From Adiantum capillus-veneris (taxonomy: Eukaryota; Streptophyta; Polypodiopsida; Polypodiales; Pteridaceae): 64,000 nt of DNA. Below the pieces are notes generated by a model. That model had not been told where the DNA came from and ran no database searches. It was given only the letters and a program-made list of their open reading frames with translations. Where the stretch lies: the NCBI GenBank assembly GCA_014529385.2, contig CM043967.1:2562501-2626500 (forward strand). Reading direction: 5' to 3'. The translations under genes and the position numbers were made by a program. This document shows, in pieces, positions 45,961 through 59,212 of this stretch (its first letter is position 1; each line of letters begins with the position of its first letter).

Positions 45961-47345
45961 TAACTCTAACCTAACTTATAACCTAAACCTAACCTAACGT
46001 AACATAACCTACAACCTAACCTAACCTACAGGATAACCTATCGTTTGCCTTTTTTGAAGTACACGAGTCATCTTCGAAGTCCGTTTGCTTTTTTTCTACT
46101 ATTTACCGCTAGCTCTAACCTAACTTATAACATAAACCTAACTAACCTAACATAACCTAACCTATAATCTAAACCTAACCTATAACCGAAGTCCATTTGT
46201 GTCTTTTGAAGTTCACGAGTCATCTTCGAAGTCCGTTTGTGTTTTTTCTACTATTTGCCACTAGCTCTAACCTAACCTATAACCTAAACCTAACCAATTC
46301 TAGCATAACCTAATCTATAACCTAAACCTAACCTATAACCTAACCTAACCGAAATTCGTTTGCGTTTTTTGAAGTATACGAGTCATCTTTGAAGTCCGTT
46401 CGTGTTTTTCTACCATTAATTTGTCGCTAGCTCTAACCTAACCTATAACCTAACATAACATAACCTATAACCTTAAGCTAACCGGAGTCTATTTGCGTTT
46501 TTTGAAGTACACGAGTCATCTTTGAAGTCTATTTGTGTTTTTTCTACTAGTTGTCGCTAGCTCTAACCTAACCTATAATCTAACCTAATCTATAATCTAA
46601 ACCTAGCATAACCTTACATAACCTAAACGTAACCTATAACCTAATCTAACCGAAGTCTGTTTGCATTTTTTAAAGTACACGAGTCATCTTCGAAGTCCGT
46701 TTGCATTTTTTCTACTATTAATTTACCGCTAGTTTTAACCTAACCTATAACCTAAACATAACCTAAACTAACATAATCTAAAACCTAACCTATAACCTAT
46801 AACCTAACCTGACCAAAGTCCGTTTACAGTTTTTGAAGTACATACGTACACTAGTCACCTTCGAAGTTCATTTGTGTTTTTTCTACTATTAATTTGTCGC
46901 TAACCCTAACCTAACCTATAATCTAACATAACCTATAACCTATAACCTAAACCCAATTTAGCATAACCTATAACCTAACCTATAATCTAAGCTAATTGAA
47001 GTCCATTTTTTGCAGTTTTTTTCGAAACAAACCTATAACCTATACATGAGTTAACTTAACATATAACCTAACCTAACTATTTACATACAACCTATAGCCT
47101 AACTTGTTGCCTAAACCTGACCTATAATCTAGCTAGCTTAGCCTATAACCTATGACCCAACTTATAACTTATTTTAACCTATAATTTAAACCTAACCTAG
47201 AACCTCACCTATAAGCTAACCTAACCTAACCTAACATAATTAACATCCTATAACCTAACCTAACCTAACCTAACATAGCCTAACGTATAACTTAACTTAT
47301 AACTTATAACAAAACATATAACCTAAACTAAACCTAACCGAAACC
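45961..47345. repeat. AACCTAACC/TATAACC-rich tandem array in CACTA 2
   Basis: A higher-order array. Seven units of 130-173 bp start at gctagctctaacc-type boxes (about 45961, 46108, 46260, 46426, 46556, 46729 and 46899). Each has a run of cctaacctataacctaaacc followed by a gaagtccgtttgcgtttttt / acacgagtcatcttcgaag spacer. From 47000 to 47345 only the cctaac/tataacc part continues. It resembles but is not the plant telomere unit CCCTAAA. Confidence 0.88.
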
Positions 47346-47664
47346 TATAACATAAACCTCATCAATCGCATAATTTCAAAAACGACATAATTCACAACGA
47401 ATTTTCTTCAAAACAAGATTTTTTCATAAACCAAAATGAAAATTTGTCATAATTCAAAGCGAAAGTTCACAACGCAAACCATAATTTCAAAACAATTATT
47501 TTTCAAAGCATTATTTCAAAACAAAGCGACATAGATATTTAAAGCATTAAATTTTCTTTTGTCAATATACAAATTAATTTAATATGCATTAAAAGTTCAA
47601 GCAAATCACATGCGGCCTATTTGAGCAAGAAAGGGTGTTGTAAACGTCTTTGAACCTGAAAAGC

Positions 47665-47698
<34 letters not shown>

Positions 47699-48060
47699 GT
47701 TAAATCCTAAACCCTAAATTTACAAACAAACTTGAAAACAATCTCACCTTGGTGCTATGGAGTAGTCCACAAGCAAGATTTTCACATCTGGCAACTTGTT
47801 TCGCACCAGATCTGTAGTAGGTGAGGAAGAAGAGAGCAAGAAAAGAGACGCAAAAGAAGAGAAATGCATAGGGAAATACCTGCGGGTTTGTTTTTTGCAG
47901 GGTCCGTGAGTACAGGTTTTGGTACAGGCGTCAGAACATACATCTATACAGGCGTGAGAAAGTGCATCAAAATAGACGCCGGAAAGCGCATTGGACACCC
48001 AAAATTCAAAAATGAAATTTTACAAAAAAAACTTCATCTCCCTCCATACTTACACCTACA
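47346..48060. other. CACTA 2 right subterminal region
   Basis: AT-rich DNA with (AC)n at 47666-47696, then several aca/ggcgt motifs (ggtacaggcgtcag, atacaggcgtgag, agacgccgg) toward the right terminus. No gene. Confidence 0.6.
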
Positions 48061-48128
48061 GATATACTGATGCCCGCCATTGATGCCGTAAATTTGCGTC
48101 GAAATTTAAGTGACCTCTTGTAGTGTGA

Positions 48129-48450
48129 GGGTGGCTTCCCTATTGTATTAAATAGAACTGATAAGTTCATGGACTCTTCTGAAGTCTGTTCCCCATGGAG
48201 GTAGTCGTAAAAAATTGTCTAGTTGTAGACATCTGGCCCCTTCAAGCACTTTGGGCCTTTGGTGTAGTGTCCACAATTCCCTTGGAAAAAGGGTAGCCTT
48301 TACTATCACTCCATCCACTGCTTGGAACTTCCCAATGAATATGTTTGCAGGGATTGTTTCTAACACCTGTTCAAAGATGTGAGCTTTCTCATTTGAGAGA
48401 TATCTGTGATCTTGTATGGAGCCACTTCCCACTCCCTTTGTGCTCTTCTG
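48129..48450 (-). pseudogene. Unclassified TE-like ORF, 5' part interrupted by CACTA 2
   Basis: The minus-strand frame SNEKAHIFEQVLETIPANIF, then FPRELWTLHQRPKVLEGARC and WGTDFRRVHELISSI, a stop, then YNREATL. It reads straight into TNKDGATIKV at 41116 when CACTA 2 and one TSD copy are removed. The product is unknown. It is probably the protein of an older mobile element. Confidence 0.55.
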
Positions 48451-51000
<2,550 letters not shown>

Positions 51001-51256
51001 TGTTTGCTACATTTGAGCAAGCTTGTTGGGATGTAAAATATGTGCAGGCTCATGCATTGATTGTGTTTTCTGTAAGGCACATTGTACTTCTCACATTCGT
51101 TCAACAAAATGTGCAAAACATGCTGGGGATATCATGGCTGGTCTTTATGCAAGTCACAATGAGGCAAAATTGAATTGCTACGTAAAGAGCTGGAGTCAGA
51201 GATTATGCATGAGGAAGATGATATGGACACTTTCCTTACTGGTGTCAAGGATAAGG
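51001..51256 (+). pseudogene. Copia gag relic
   Basis: Two shifted frames give FEQACWDVKYVQAHALIV and then STKCAKHAGDIMAGLYASHNE, followed by codons corresponding to LRKELESKIMHEEDDMDTFL. This is co-linear with copia gag residues AEQAHWDVKDAQAHALIALS onward. At least three frameshifts are present. It runs into a (GA)n array, and no other copia part is visible. Confidence 0.88.
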
Positions 51257-51274
51257 ATAAGAAAGAGAAAGAGT

Positions 51275-51286
51275 GAGAGAGAGAGA

Positions 51287-51319
<33 letters not shown>

Positions 51320-51448
51320 TGTCTAGAGAGCTCTCGGCTATTCTTTTTGAGCTCAACGTGGCCTGCCTTGTCTTAATGGCCTGCTGCTTGGATACCAACA
51401 CACAGTTGTCGACCATGCCTATTCCCACCTACCGAAACCAGCATGATT

Positions 51449-51516
<68 letters not shown>
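51275..51516. repeat. (GA)n arrays
   Basis: 51275-51319 (imperfect) and 51452-51516 (one gga break). Confidence 0.93.
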
Positions 51517-51519
<3 letters not shown>

Positions 51520-51728
51520 GTATCAGATAACTTATATGAGCGAGCAAACGAGATCGGAAGAATGGGAGAGAGCCTTCTCTCTAACACTGTGAGGGAGAGA
51601 GGACCAAGAAGGGACCTAAACCACCTCCACTCAAAAAGGCTCTGAGATGATGCACTGCTTTGATCGAATCGGAGTGTAGGATCATCAAGCTTTGGATCCT
51701 GCTCCGACTCTGTAGATGATGATGCCAT
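51517..51728 (-). CDS. Possible small ORF / gene 5' end, unrecognised
   Basis: A minus-strand frame starts at 51728 in a good context (cccATGGca). It reads MASSSTESEQDPKLDDPTLR, then FDQSSASSQSLFEWRWFRSL, continuing as RRLSPILPISFARSYKLS before dissolving into Ser-Leu from the (GA)n array. It is Ser/Asp-rich then basic, with no motif I know. It could be the first exon of an interrupted gene or chance. Low confidence. Confidence 0.2.
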
Positions 51729-52039
51729 GGGTTGCCTTTAAGAGTCCCCAACCCCAACTTCCATTCCTCCTTGTTAGCTAGTCAGCTTCATAAGCTTATG
51801 TGCACTCCTTGCCGCACTGTCGAAGCAAGGGACTTGCCAATACACCGTGTGCGAGCCACAAACGGCTCCAAGCACACAACAAGCCTAAACTAGCAAGCTC
51901 AAGAAAACAAAGGGTGTGTCACTCACCACTCTACGCTCGTCTTCGTGGTGGATTCCTCGCCGCGATGAAGAAGAAGCTGCAGTCGTGCCGCGCTCAACCG
52001 CTTCGCCGCCGTCATGCCTTCGTAATGCTCGATCGCACA

Positions 52040-52041
<2 letters not shown>

Positions 52042-52137
<96 letters not shown>
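52042..52137. repeat. (TC)n-(AC)n compound microsatellite
   Basis: About 38 TC units then about 10 AC units. Confidence 0.97.
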
Positions 52138-54008
52138 AGGAGGTGAAGAAGAAGAAGATGGAGATGGAGCAAGAGCACTCTTCAATTGCACAAATGAGAG
52201 AATGAGTAAAAATTAGGTTTAGTTGGCTTTTATAGGAGCTCACCCCATTCACACTTGGGCGCCCATGCTTAGCCAACTAACCCCTTGAATGTCCAAGTTA
52301 AAGTGCGCCTCTCATTGGCGATCACTCTACCTTTCCCTATTGGACCGACAAGCCCGGTACCTGACTCTAAATAATACAACGTTTATAGATCATAGGGTGT
52401 CCGTGTGCCGTGAGGGTTAACATGCCCCCCTTCCTGATGTAGATTCCGTCCTCGGAAGCTATTGAGTTGAAGCTGGTTCGTCGAGGTGGAAGAGCATTTG
52501 AGATGAATGTCCTTAGCCTTCTTCAGTCACCGCAAAATCAAACAACATTGGCACAGTAATTGCATTCTCTTAAAAAGCATATGCAGTTTTAGATAGAAAA
52601 ATTGATTGGTCAAAGAATTTCAAACAATTTGTTAGCAATGAACATTAAATTGCAATGTAATCAAATGCTTAAACAGATGTAAAGGTAAAAAATTAAACAA
52701 GTCTGGGGTCGCTAATTTGACGGTCGAAAAGCACTAGAGATCAAGTATTAATACCATGGGTAAGCTTCTTAAATTTCTGTGGTCAATTAAGTTGTTTAAT
52801 CGCGAGAGCCAAGTATTCATGTTCAAGGGCTGACTAGAGGCTATATCTAGAAAACTTTGTAGTTAAGCTACCATAAAAGGAATTTCTCATGAAATCATCG
52901 CCTGACTGATTACTTTTTCTTTGACCCCCCAAAGTCTTTTCACATTGATTCAATTATGATGTGTGTGCTTATTTTGTATGCCTTGGGTTTTTTGCTTTTC
53001 AAGGAAAAGCGCCCACACTGGGAACCTCTAGGGCTCTAGTACCATAGGCGATACATGTGAGTGAAGTACCAAATAAAGCCGAGATTTCTTTTCCAGCTTA
53101 AAATTTTACATTGTGGCACTTTGATTTTTTGCTTGTTCATTTTCAGCATTTAAATTTTGTAACTTTGGGGCGTCATATAACACTGTTACCCTCCCCAGGC
53201 TCATCACATTAGTAAACTCCCTTTTTAATACTTAAGCTAAAGGTCAATAGGGTTAAGCCCACTAGAAAGCCCTAGTACATTTCATACAATGCTGCCTAAA
53301 TCGGATTAAGAACCTAAGTAACCATTGCTTATTAGGAAGGCATTCCCCATGGTATTAAGAGAAGATTTCTAATACCTAGCTTGGTCAAACTAGCTTAGTC
53401 GGACTGCTTGATTTTTAAACCTAGACAAGTGATTATGACAAAACATTACATTGAATTAAATGTTTGATACTAAGCAAATGCACTGAATATTATGCTACCA
53501 ATCACAATCAAAGCAGACAATCATAGATGCAAAAAGATAACGGCAATGCTAATGGACAAGAAACACCTGTTTGTGTTGATGGTCGTGCTTGATTTGAAGG
53601 TTCCATGAAGGTCCAAATCCTATCAATAGCAACACGCTCCTGTACACACTAGGAAACAAAAGGAATACCTCCAGGAGGCACATCAGTGGGAAAAGAGAAC
53701 TTCGCTAATCTCTCAACTCTAAAACAGAAACACTCTATCGTACTAATCTTACCTACCCTCCATCACTCAAGTGATGAGGATCAAAGGTGTTTTATGGCAT
53801 AGGTTTCTGTTTCATTGTACCAAATGTGACATGTGTAGGTCTGAGTCAATGTTTTGACTTTAATGTGCATACTCGTTTGCTAATTGCTCTTGCTCTTTTT
53901 TTTTTTTTGTGAGTATAAAGCTTTATATGTACATTCCCTAAGATTGGTGATTGAGAGGTCAGGGAAAAAGGTTGAGAGGGAAGCAAGTGAATGATGACTG
54001 TCAGCAAA
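52138..54008. other. AT-rich region, possible 3' LTR of the gag-protease element
   Basis: No coding frames of note. On the minus strand a TG stands directly after the polypurine tract at 54011-54026, so a 3' LTR of the element encoding the 1726-codon ORF should start at 54010 and run leftward. I could not find a matching LTR upstream of the ORF, so its length is unknown. Confidence 0.4.
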
Positions 54009-54010
54009 CA

Positions 54011-54026
54011 CTCCCCCCTTCCTTGG
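54011..54026 (-). promoter_or_regulatory. Polypurine tract of the gag-protease element
   Basis: The minus strand reads AAGGAAGGGGGGAG followed by TGTTTGC, six bases past the ORF stop. This is the arrangement expected at the internal/3' LTR border of a retrotransposon. Confidence 0.6.
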
Positions 54027-54031
54027 GTAGA

Positions 54032-57000
54032 TCATACCGTTTGAAATGAGCTTGTCACCCTTTGAAACCAATTGTTCCAGTTGGTAATAGGTGAGGATTT
54101 TTGCCAGTAGTTTTCTATTACCCTAGGTGCCTCGTCAAGTTGCAAGGGTGGTAAGGTACTCTCCCAGGATTTTATTTGCAACGTTGTTGTAGGTGATGAA
54201 CTTACCCCGGAAGGTGCAAACTCTTTCATGCTTGGATGGATATGTACAGTGGTAGGTGGAGGTTGTGTCGAAGCTTCTATTTGCGTATAGGAACTACATG
54301 AAGAGCAAGAAGCTTCATTTGATTTCCCTGTTCCTGAGCTAGGTGGGACAAATCGTTCTTTCTTTGGTACCCAAACTAGCTCTAGAACGGGTGTGTAACG
54401 TTCCATGATTTTTTCCTTTCCGCAATTTTCAATTTGTTTTGGAGCCACAGGATTGGGTTTACATGGGCCAGGTGACAGGTAAGAGTACACTTTACGTTTG
54501 GGCACCCAGATTTGATCATTTCCTTCATAGTATCCTTGGGCTTCCAATAGTCGTTTAGGAATCCAACGCAGCGTTTCTTTACATTTCTTGGAGTGAGTGG
54601 TACGTTTCTTACAAGGCTTCTGTTTTTTAGCACTAGATATGGTCACTAAAGAAGCTTTAGGGACCCACTTGTATGTTTTCTTCGTTACCTTAGGATGAGT
54701 CTTGTTGGAAGCGATATGCATTGCTTGTAGCATATTTAAGGGTATATGCATTTCATCCCCCTCAGGTGTTACCCAGGTCGTCCCCCTATTTCCCCAAGTG
54801 TCTATGGTTGATGCTAGGTGGACCCAATCCACATTGTCTGATTCCGTCATACCCGGTAACACATCCATGTAAGGAGAATCTTGGCCAATGTCTGTATCCT
54901 TCTTACAAGTGTAACAATATTGTAGTGGGGCCGAGTGAACTGTGGTGTCAGAGCGATGATCAATAATGGTTTTACTCCCTAAGGGGTGTACCTTACCAGC
55001 CACCAAATCCACTCTAAGGACAGAGTCTTGGAATTGCAAATAGACATGATTTTTAGACCAATCGTGAACCATTTGTGCTTCCCTCATGCATGGTCGTCCT
55101 AAAATCATTTCATATGACATAAGGTGTTTAGAGAAATCCATTACAATGAACGTATGTCGTACCTTGTGTCCTAGAACTTTGATCTTAAGATCCTTGAGCA
55201 TCCCCATAGGTTTGGCTATGGTACCATTTGCCATCTTTACCACAATGTTAGTAACACTGAGGCGGGGTTTTCCCATGGATTCCCAACAATCTTTTGTAAC
55301 GATGCTAACTCCCGCACCACCATCAAGAATTCCCTTTATAGTTAATCCCTTGGTAGTGATGGGTAGGGTCGCATTAGACTTGTCTCCTTCAAAATACTGC
55401 CCTAATTCGTTAATGGGTACCTCGATCACAGACTCGTGTCCATCTAAGTCAAGTGATTGCACATGATTTTCCTCATCAATCATAATCGAGTCAGGCCTAT
55501 TTGGTTGCGCAAACTGCGGTAATCCCGTTCGTAGCTCTCCGTTAAGGAATGCTCGAAGTGCAAGGAATAACTCAGGATCTCCATACAGCTTTGCTATGAT
55601 CATGGTTCGAACCTCAGAAGACATGAAGTCCACTAGTTTGGCAACATTCATTGGCGTTTTGCAGGGTGTAGGTCCTTGACTAGGAACTGGTGAGGATGGA
55701 ATCTCATATTCCTCAATGGGATCAGGTATTCCTTCGTTAAACATCTTTTCCAACAAGAAAGGTGTATGCTCACTTTCTGATGTCCTGTCCTCACTCCCTT
55801 CTTGGATGATACTAGATATGGCTAACGGTCTATGGTTCATGTGAGGTGGATGAACTTGCGTGGGAAACATTGTGTCATGAATTTTGACCTGCATGGGTTC
55901 TGGTTCTAGTTTCCTTTGAGTCTCCTCCACTAAACCTCTTAGATGTTTCACCTGCTCAATCTCGTCTACTGGGTTTGGGTACGTCCCAATCTTCTTTTTA
56001 CGATTCTTCCCTTTTTGCCCCTGCGGTTTATCTTGGGGGTCTTGGATTGGATTTGGAAACACTTGTGGTGTTTTGAGAGGCTCTTTATGGTTTTCTCTCA
56101 TTCGGTTTTCATTTGGTTCCATGTTACGGTTTTCTTTGTCGGTCTTTCCCTTTGTGGTATTGGTTCTAGTCTCCATTGTCTCGACTGAATCTGAATCATC
56201 CTCGAGGTCATTCATATACACGGGGTCATCTCCTGTTCCTATGTTTGTTTTGGAACTTGGCTTTGAATTTTCCGTATTCTGCGACTTCTTCCTTCGTGTC
56301 TTCTTTTTCTTTGCTTGGATAACTGAAATGATATCTCTCTCTTCGAGGATATGTCTTGGCCCTTGAAGCATGGACCGTGTAATCGCATAAGCGGGTGCGA
56401 CGGGTGGTATTGGCGATGTCACACTAGCAATTTCGACCAAATTCAGGGGTGTGATTTTAGGCGCATTTGGGTTATAGGGGCATTGGGCAATCAAGTGATC
56501 TATGCCACAATGATTACATGTGAGTATTGGCATTGCAAACGTGCTCCCTTGATTCATTTGCATCTGTGCAGCATTCTTTTGCAGCCTAATAGGGCACTCC
56601 GCTACTCGATGTGGTCCACCACACTCGTAGCATTGAAGAGGTGGCCTCCTAGCCTGGGTGTTGATATTTTGACCTCTGGATGCGAGAGCAGCAGCTTGAT
56701 AAACCGGCTTGACTTGTCCCCAACAATCTTCCATGTAGTATATAGGACACTCTTCCAATGTATCAAGTCCATAGGCAATACTAGTGTCTATTTCCTCCTC
56801 ACAGCCATCTGCATAAGCATTTGATGGCTCGCAACCCACTTGGTTCATAGGGGCGACTCTTGGATGCGGGGGCTGCGGTCCTAGCACAGGAGGTGGTAGC
56901 GGTGTAGCTTGTACAACATTTTGAGGTCTAGGGACCATGTGTTGCGGTAGTTGCTCAACAGGTGGAGTAGGCATCAATACAGGAGCTCGAGGTGCATCCG

Positions 57001-59212
57001 TCCAGGCTACAGGTGGTCTATTTGCCATCATACGTTTGATCATTAAACAATCCTTAGCTTGGTGACCATACCTACCACATGCGTTGCAAGTTCCATTAAA
57101 TTTTACTCTAAACGTAAGGCACTCACTAGTGCTATGTGGACCTAAGCAAATGGAACACCATTGTTGCTCCATTCTTGGATACATGTGACTATTTTGAGGG
57201 GGTCGATTATCCTTAAGAGACTCTTGGATTGCCTTGGTGAAGTCTGTCAAGAATGTCTCAAATACCTTTGGCTCATTGGCAATGGGCTTTGCAGTCATGG
57301 GTTCATACTCAATGGCTTGTGAGCTAGTGGATCTCGTGTCAGTAGACACCCTCATGCCTGCTATCATCAAGTTGTCCTCTAATTGGATTGCATTGGCAGT
57401 GACATCTTCCCAGGTTGTGATACCTCTAATCACTAGTCCATTATAGATTCCTTCATTCCTCAACCCTCGAATGAATCGATCAAGCAGTTGGTTATTGTTG
57501 AAGCGCTCATTTACAGGGCAGCGAGAGTTTAAGTGCTTTAGACGACTAATGAAGTCCCTTACTGACTCTCCTTCCTTATGTTCGGCCTTCTGTAGCTGAG
57601 ATGCTACACCCCAAAGCACACCTTCTCGTATGTACTCCTTTAGAAACAACCTTCGAAGGGTAGGGTAGATTGTTTTCTCGTCCACCCTTAGGGTCCTATA
57701 CCAATCTCCAGCCTTTCCACTTAATGTCAAGCTTAAGGCATTGCTCTTATGTAGTTCGTTGCGTCCCCCTAAGGAATCACATACTTGTTCAAACACTTCA
57801 ATGTGTTTCCTAGCATCTTCATCCCCATTGAATTTTTGCGTGAGTTTGGCAATTTGTACTGCCTTACTTCTAGGCTCTCTATCAGATGCGTGACGCATAT
57901 TTTCCGCGATAGATCGACCTATGGTTTGAGCAAACGCTGCCAAGTCACCTATGTGAGGAGGCAGGGCCGGTGGAGGTACTCTTGGAATCATATGTGGGAG
58001 AGGAACGGGTACCGGTCTTGGCATATGTGTGGATGATGCAGGATATGGAACATAACCGGGCATAGGTCCACTCGGATAAGAGCTAGGGAGCGGCACTCGA
58101 GGAGCATAAGCAAGTGGTACTATTGGAGGTGTGGGGGCCATGTGTGCATAAGGGGCTAGAGGCACATATGGTCGAGGCCCCATATTAGGTACTACGACAC
58201 TAGGTAGTGGCACTGCGCTAACCATAGATATCATCGGTACATTCTCTGTCAGGCTTATCCCTGGAGTGAGCACTGTGTTTTCCTTGATAGAGGGTTGAGC
58301 CAAGTTAGGGAAGCTAAAGTTATCGCTCGGAGGCTCAGATTGCATAGAGACCCCAGGTGAAATGACGTAAGATGGGTCCATGGGGCTCATTAGAGGAGTC
58401 TCCATTTGTGATAGAGTAGGCTGTTGAGCCTTGCTCGTATCAAGAAACCTCATGGGGCCAGTTGAGAGTATATTTACCCCTCGGTTTTGCCTTTCTGATT
58501 GAATAATGCCATGGATAACATTACAGATCATTTTCTGTTGATCTTCGATGCTCGTGGCACTAGAGGTGGATTGTACAATCTCTATCCATCCTACATGGTA
58601 GGCGTGGCCAGAGTGTAGATCCGTCAACACCTCAGTGTGGAGGTCGTACGTCCAATGATCATTAATGAACAATCCTTCTAGAGTCGACGTGTTAACGGTT
58701 TCTTGTGAGGTAGAAGCAATATTGCTCCCCGTGGTTTTACTTGTCACCAACGGTACTCTAGAGGGAACTTCTGAAGGAGGCAGCTCAACAGGGCCTTCTT
58801 GGTAAGAAGTTGGCAGGATATCCACATGGACACTCTTTGGGGGTGTGGGGTCCACGTGCGATGTGAAAGGAGAGTCCACTTCCCCACCCCCTTCGTGTGC
58901 TTCATTTGCATCAGGTTCCGAGCGAGTAGCTCTACCTAATGTTTCCATGAAACGGCTAAACATACTAGTACTAGGCTGTGGAGCTTCGGGAGGTGCATGG
59001 CCTTCTCTCTCAGTGTTTTGGGTAGGGTATGCTTCCATGATTTCTGAGTCGGAGGAGGAATCACTAGCGGCTATTTTAGGGTCTTGGGTGGTGCTACCTT
59101 GTGTCCCCGCTGAGGGTCTAGAGCTTATCGTGGATGGGTAATGGGTGTCCGTATGAACAGAGGCACTCTCAATATGCTCGTGTTCTAGCACCCGCCCAGA
59201 GCGTAAGTGCAT
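54032..59212 (-). CDS. Large intact gag-protease ORF of an LTR retroelement, no RT
   Basis: 1726 codons without a stop, starting MHLRSGRVLEHEHIE. Rough layout: disordered Ser/Pro-rich N-terminus (1-430, including a PYVPLAPYAHMAP-type Pro region), retrotransposon gag domain (about 455-620: LTQKFNGDEDARKHIEVFEQ, SGKAGDWYRTLR, DFISRLKHLNSRCP), and four zinc knuckles. These are CSICLGPHSTSEC (about 686, C-x2-C-x3-H-x4-C), CNACGRYGHQAKDC (about 709, classic C-x2-C-x4-H-x4-C), CYECGGPHRVAEC (about 858) and CNHCGIDHLIAQC (about 896). A retropepsin-like domain follows (about 1280-1400: KGILDGGAGVSIVTK, MILGRPCM), then four W-[VI]-P-K motifs (about 1510-1615). The active site is D-G-G-A rather than D-S/T-G-A. 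No RT, RNase H or integrase follows, and the ORF stops six bases before a polypurine tract. It therefore looks like the sole product of a gag-only (non-autonomous) element. A deletion derivative of a gypsy/Athila-like element is the alternative. Confidence 0.88.
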   Translation of the reverse strand: MHLRSGRVLEHEHIESASVHTDTHYPSTISSRPSAGTQGSTTQDPKIAASDSSSDSEIMEAYPTQNTEREGHAPPEAPQPSTSMFSRFMETLGRATRSEPDANEAHEGGGEVDSPFTSHVDPTPPKSVHVDILPTSYQEGPVELPPSEVPSRVPLVTSKTTGSNIASTSQETVNTSTLEGLFINDHWTYDLHTEVLTDLHSGHAYHVGWIEIVQSTSSATSIEDQQKMICNVIHGIIQSERQNRGVNILSTGPMRFLDTSKAQQPTLSQMETPLMSPMDPSYVISPGVSMQSEPPSDNFSFPNLAQPSIKENTVLTPGISLTENVPMISMVSAVPLPSVVVPNMGPRPYVPLAPYAHMAPTPPIVPLAYAPRVPLPSSYPSGPMPGYVPYPASSTHMPRPVPVPLPHMIPRVPPPALPPHIGDLAAFAQTIGRSIAENMRHASDREPRSKAVQIAKLTQKFNGDEDARKHIEVFEQVCDSLGGRNELHKSNALSLTLSGKAGDWYRTLRVDEKTIYPTLRRLFLKEYIREGVLWGVASQLQKAEHKEGESVRDFISRLKHLNSRCPVNERFNNNQLLDRFIRGLRNEGIYNGLVIRGITTWEDVTANAIQLEDNLMIAGMRVSTDTRSTSSQAIEYEPMTAKPIANEPKVFETFLTDFTKAIQESLKDNRPPQNSHMYPRMEQQWCSICLGPHSTSECLTFRVKFNGTCNACGRYGHQAKDCLMIKRMMANRPPVAWTDAPRAPVLMPTPPVEQLPQHMVPRPQNVVQATPLPPPVLGPQPPHPRVAPMNQVGCEPSNAYADGCEEEIDTSIAYGLDTLEECPIYYMEDCWGQVKPVYQAAALASRGQNINTQARRPPLQCYECGGPHRVAECPIRLQKNAAQMQMNQGSTFAMPILTCNHCGIDHLIAQCPYNPNAPKITPLNLVEIASVTSPIPPVAPAYAITRSMLQGPRHILEERDIISVIQAKKKKTRRKKSQNTENSKPSSKTNIGTGDDPVYMNDLEDDSDSVETMETRTNTTKGKTDKENRNMEPNENRMRENHKEPLKTPQVFPNPIQDPQDKPQGQKGKNRKKKIGTYPNPVDEIEQVKHLRGLVEETQRKLEPEPMQVKIHDTMFPTQVHPPHMNHRPLAISSIIQEGSEDRTSESEHTPFLLEKMFNEGIPDPIEEYEIPSSPVPSQGPTPCKTPMNVAKLVDFMSSEVRTMIIAKLYGDPELFLALRAFLNGELRTGLPQFAQPNRPDSIMIDEENHVQSLDLDGHESVIEVPINELGQYFEGDKSNATLPITTKGLTIKGILDGGAGVSIVTKDCWESMGKPRLSVTNIVVKMANGTIAKPMGMLKDLKIKVLGHKVRHTFIVMDFSKHLMSYEMILGRPCMREAQMVHDWSKNHVYLQFQDSVLRVDLVAGKVHPLGSKTIIDHRSDTTVHSAPLQYCYTCKKDTDIGQDSPYMDVLPGMTESDNVDWVHLASTIDTWGNRGTTWVTPEGDEMHIPLNMLQAMHIASNKTHPKVTKKTYKWVPKASLVTISSAKKQKPCKKRTTHSKKCKETLRWIPKRLLEAQGYYEGNDQIWVPKRKVYSYLSPGPCKPNPVAPKQIENCGKEKIMERYTPVLELVWVPKKERFVPPSSGTGKSNEASCSSCSSYTQIEASTQPPPTTVHIHPSMKEFAPSGVSSSPTTTLQIKSWESTLPPLQLDEAPRVIENYWQKSSPITNWNNWFQRVTSSFQTV

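Larger units (their letters stand above)
41117..48128 (-). mobile_element. CACTA/EnSpm DNA transposon 2
   Basis: The element is 41120-48125 (7006 bp), with TSD tga at 41117-41119 and 48126-48128. The left terminus is CACTACAACACGTC and the right terminus, inverted, is CACTACAAGAGGTC: 14-bp TIRs with two mismatches. Removing it joins two halves of a minus-strand frame (ATL-TNKDGATIKV) without a shift, which confirms the borders. It carries decayed tnp2 and second-ORF genes on the minus strand, in the same order as CACTA 1, and shares a duplicated upstream box with it, so the two are related families. Confidence 0.95.

Noticed and set aside
45961-47345. Interstitial telomere
   Set aside because: The units are cctaac, cctaaac and tataacc mixtures within a 130-173-bp higher-order repeat in a transposon, not runs of CCCTAAA.
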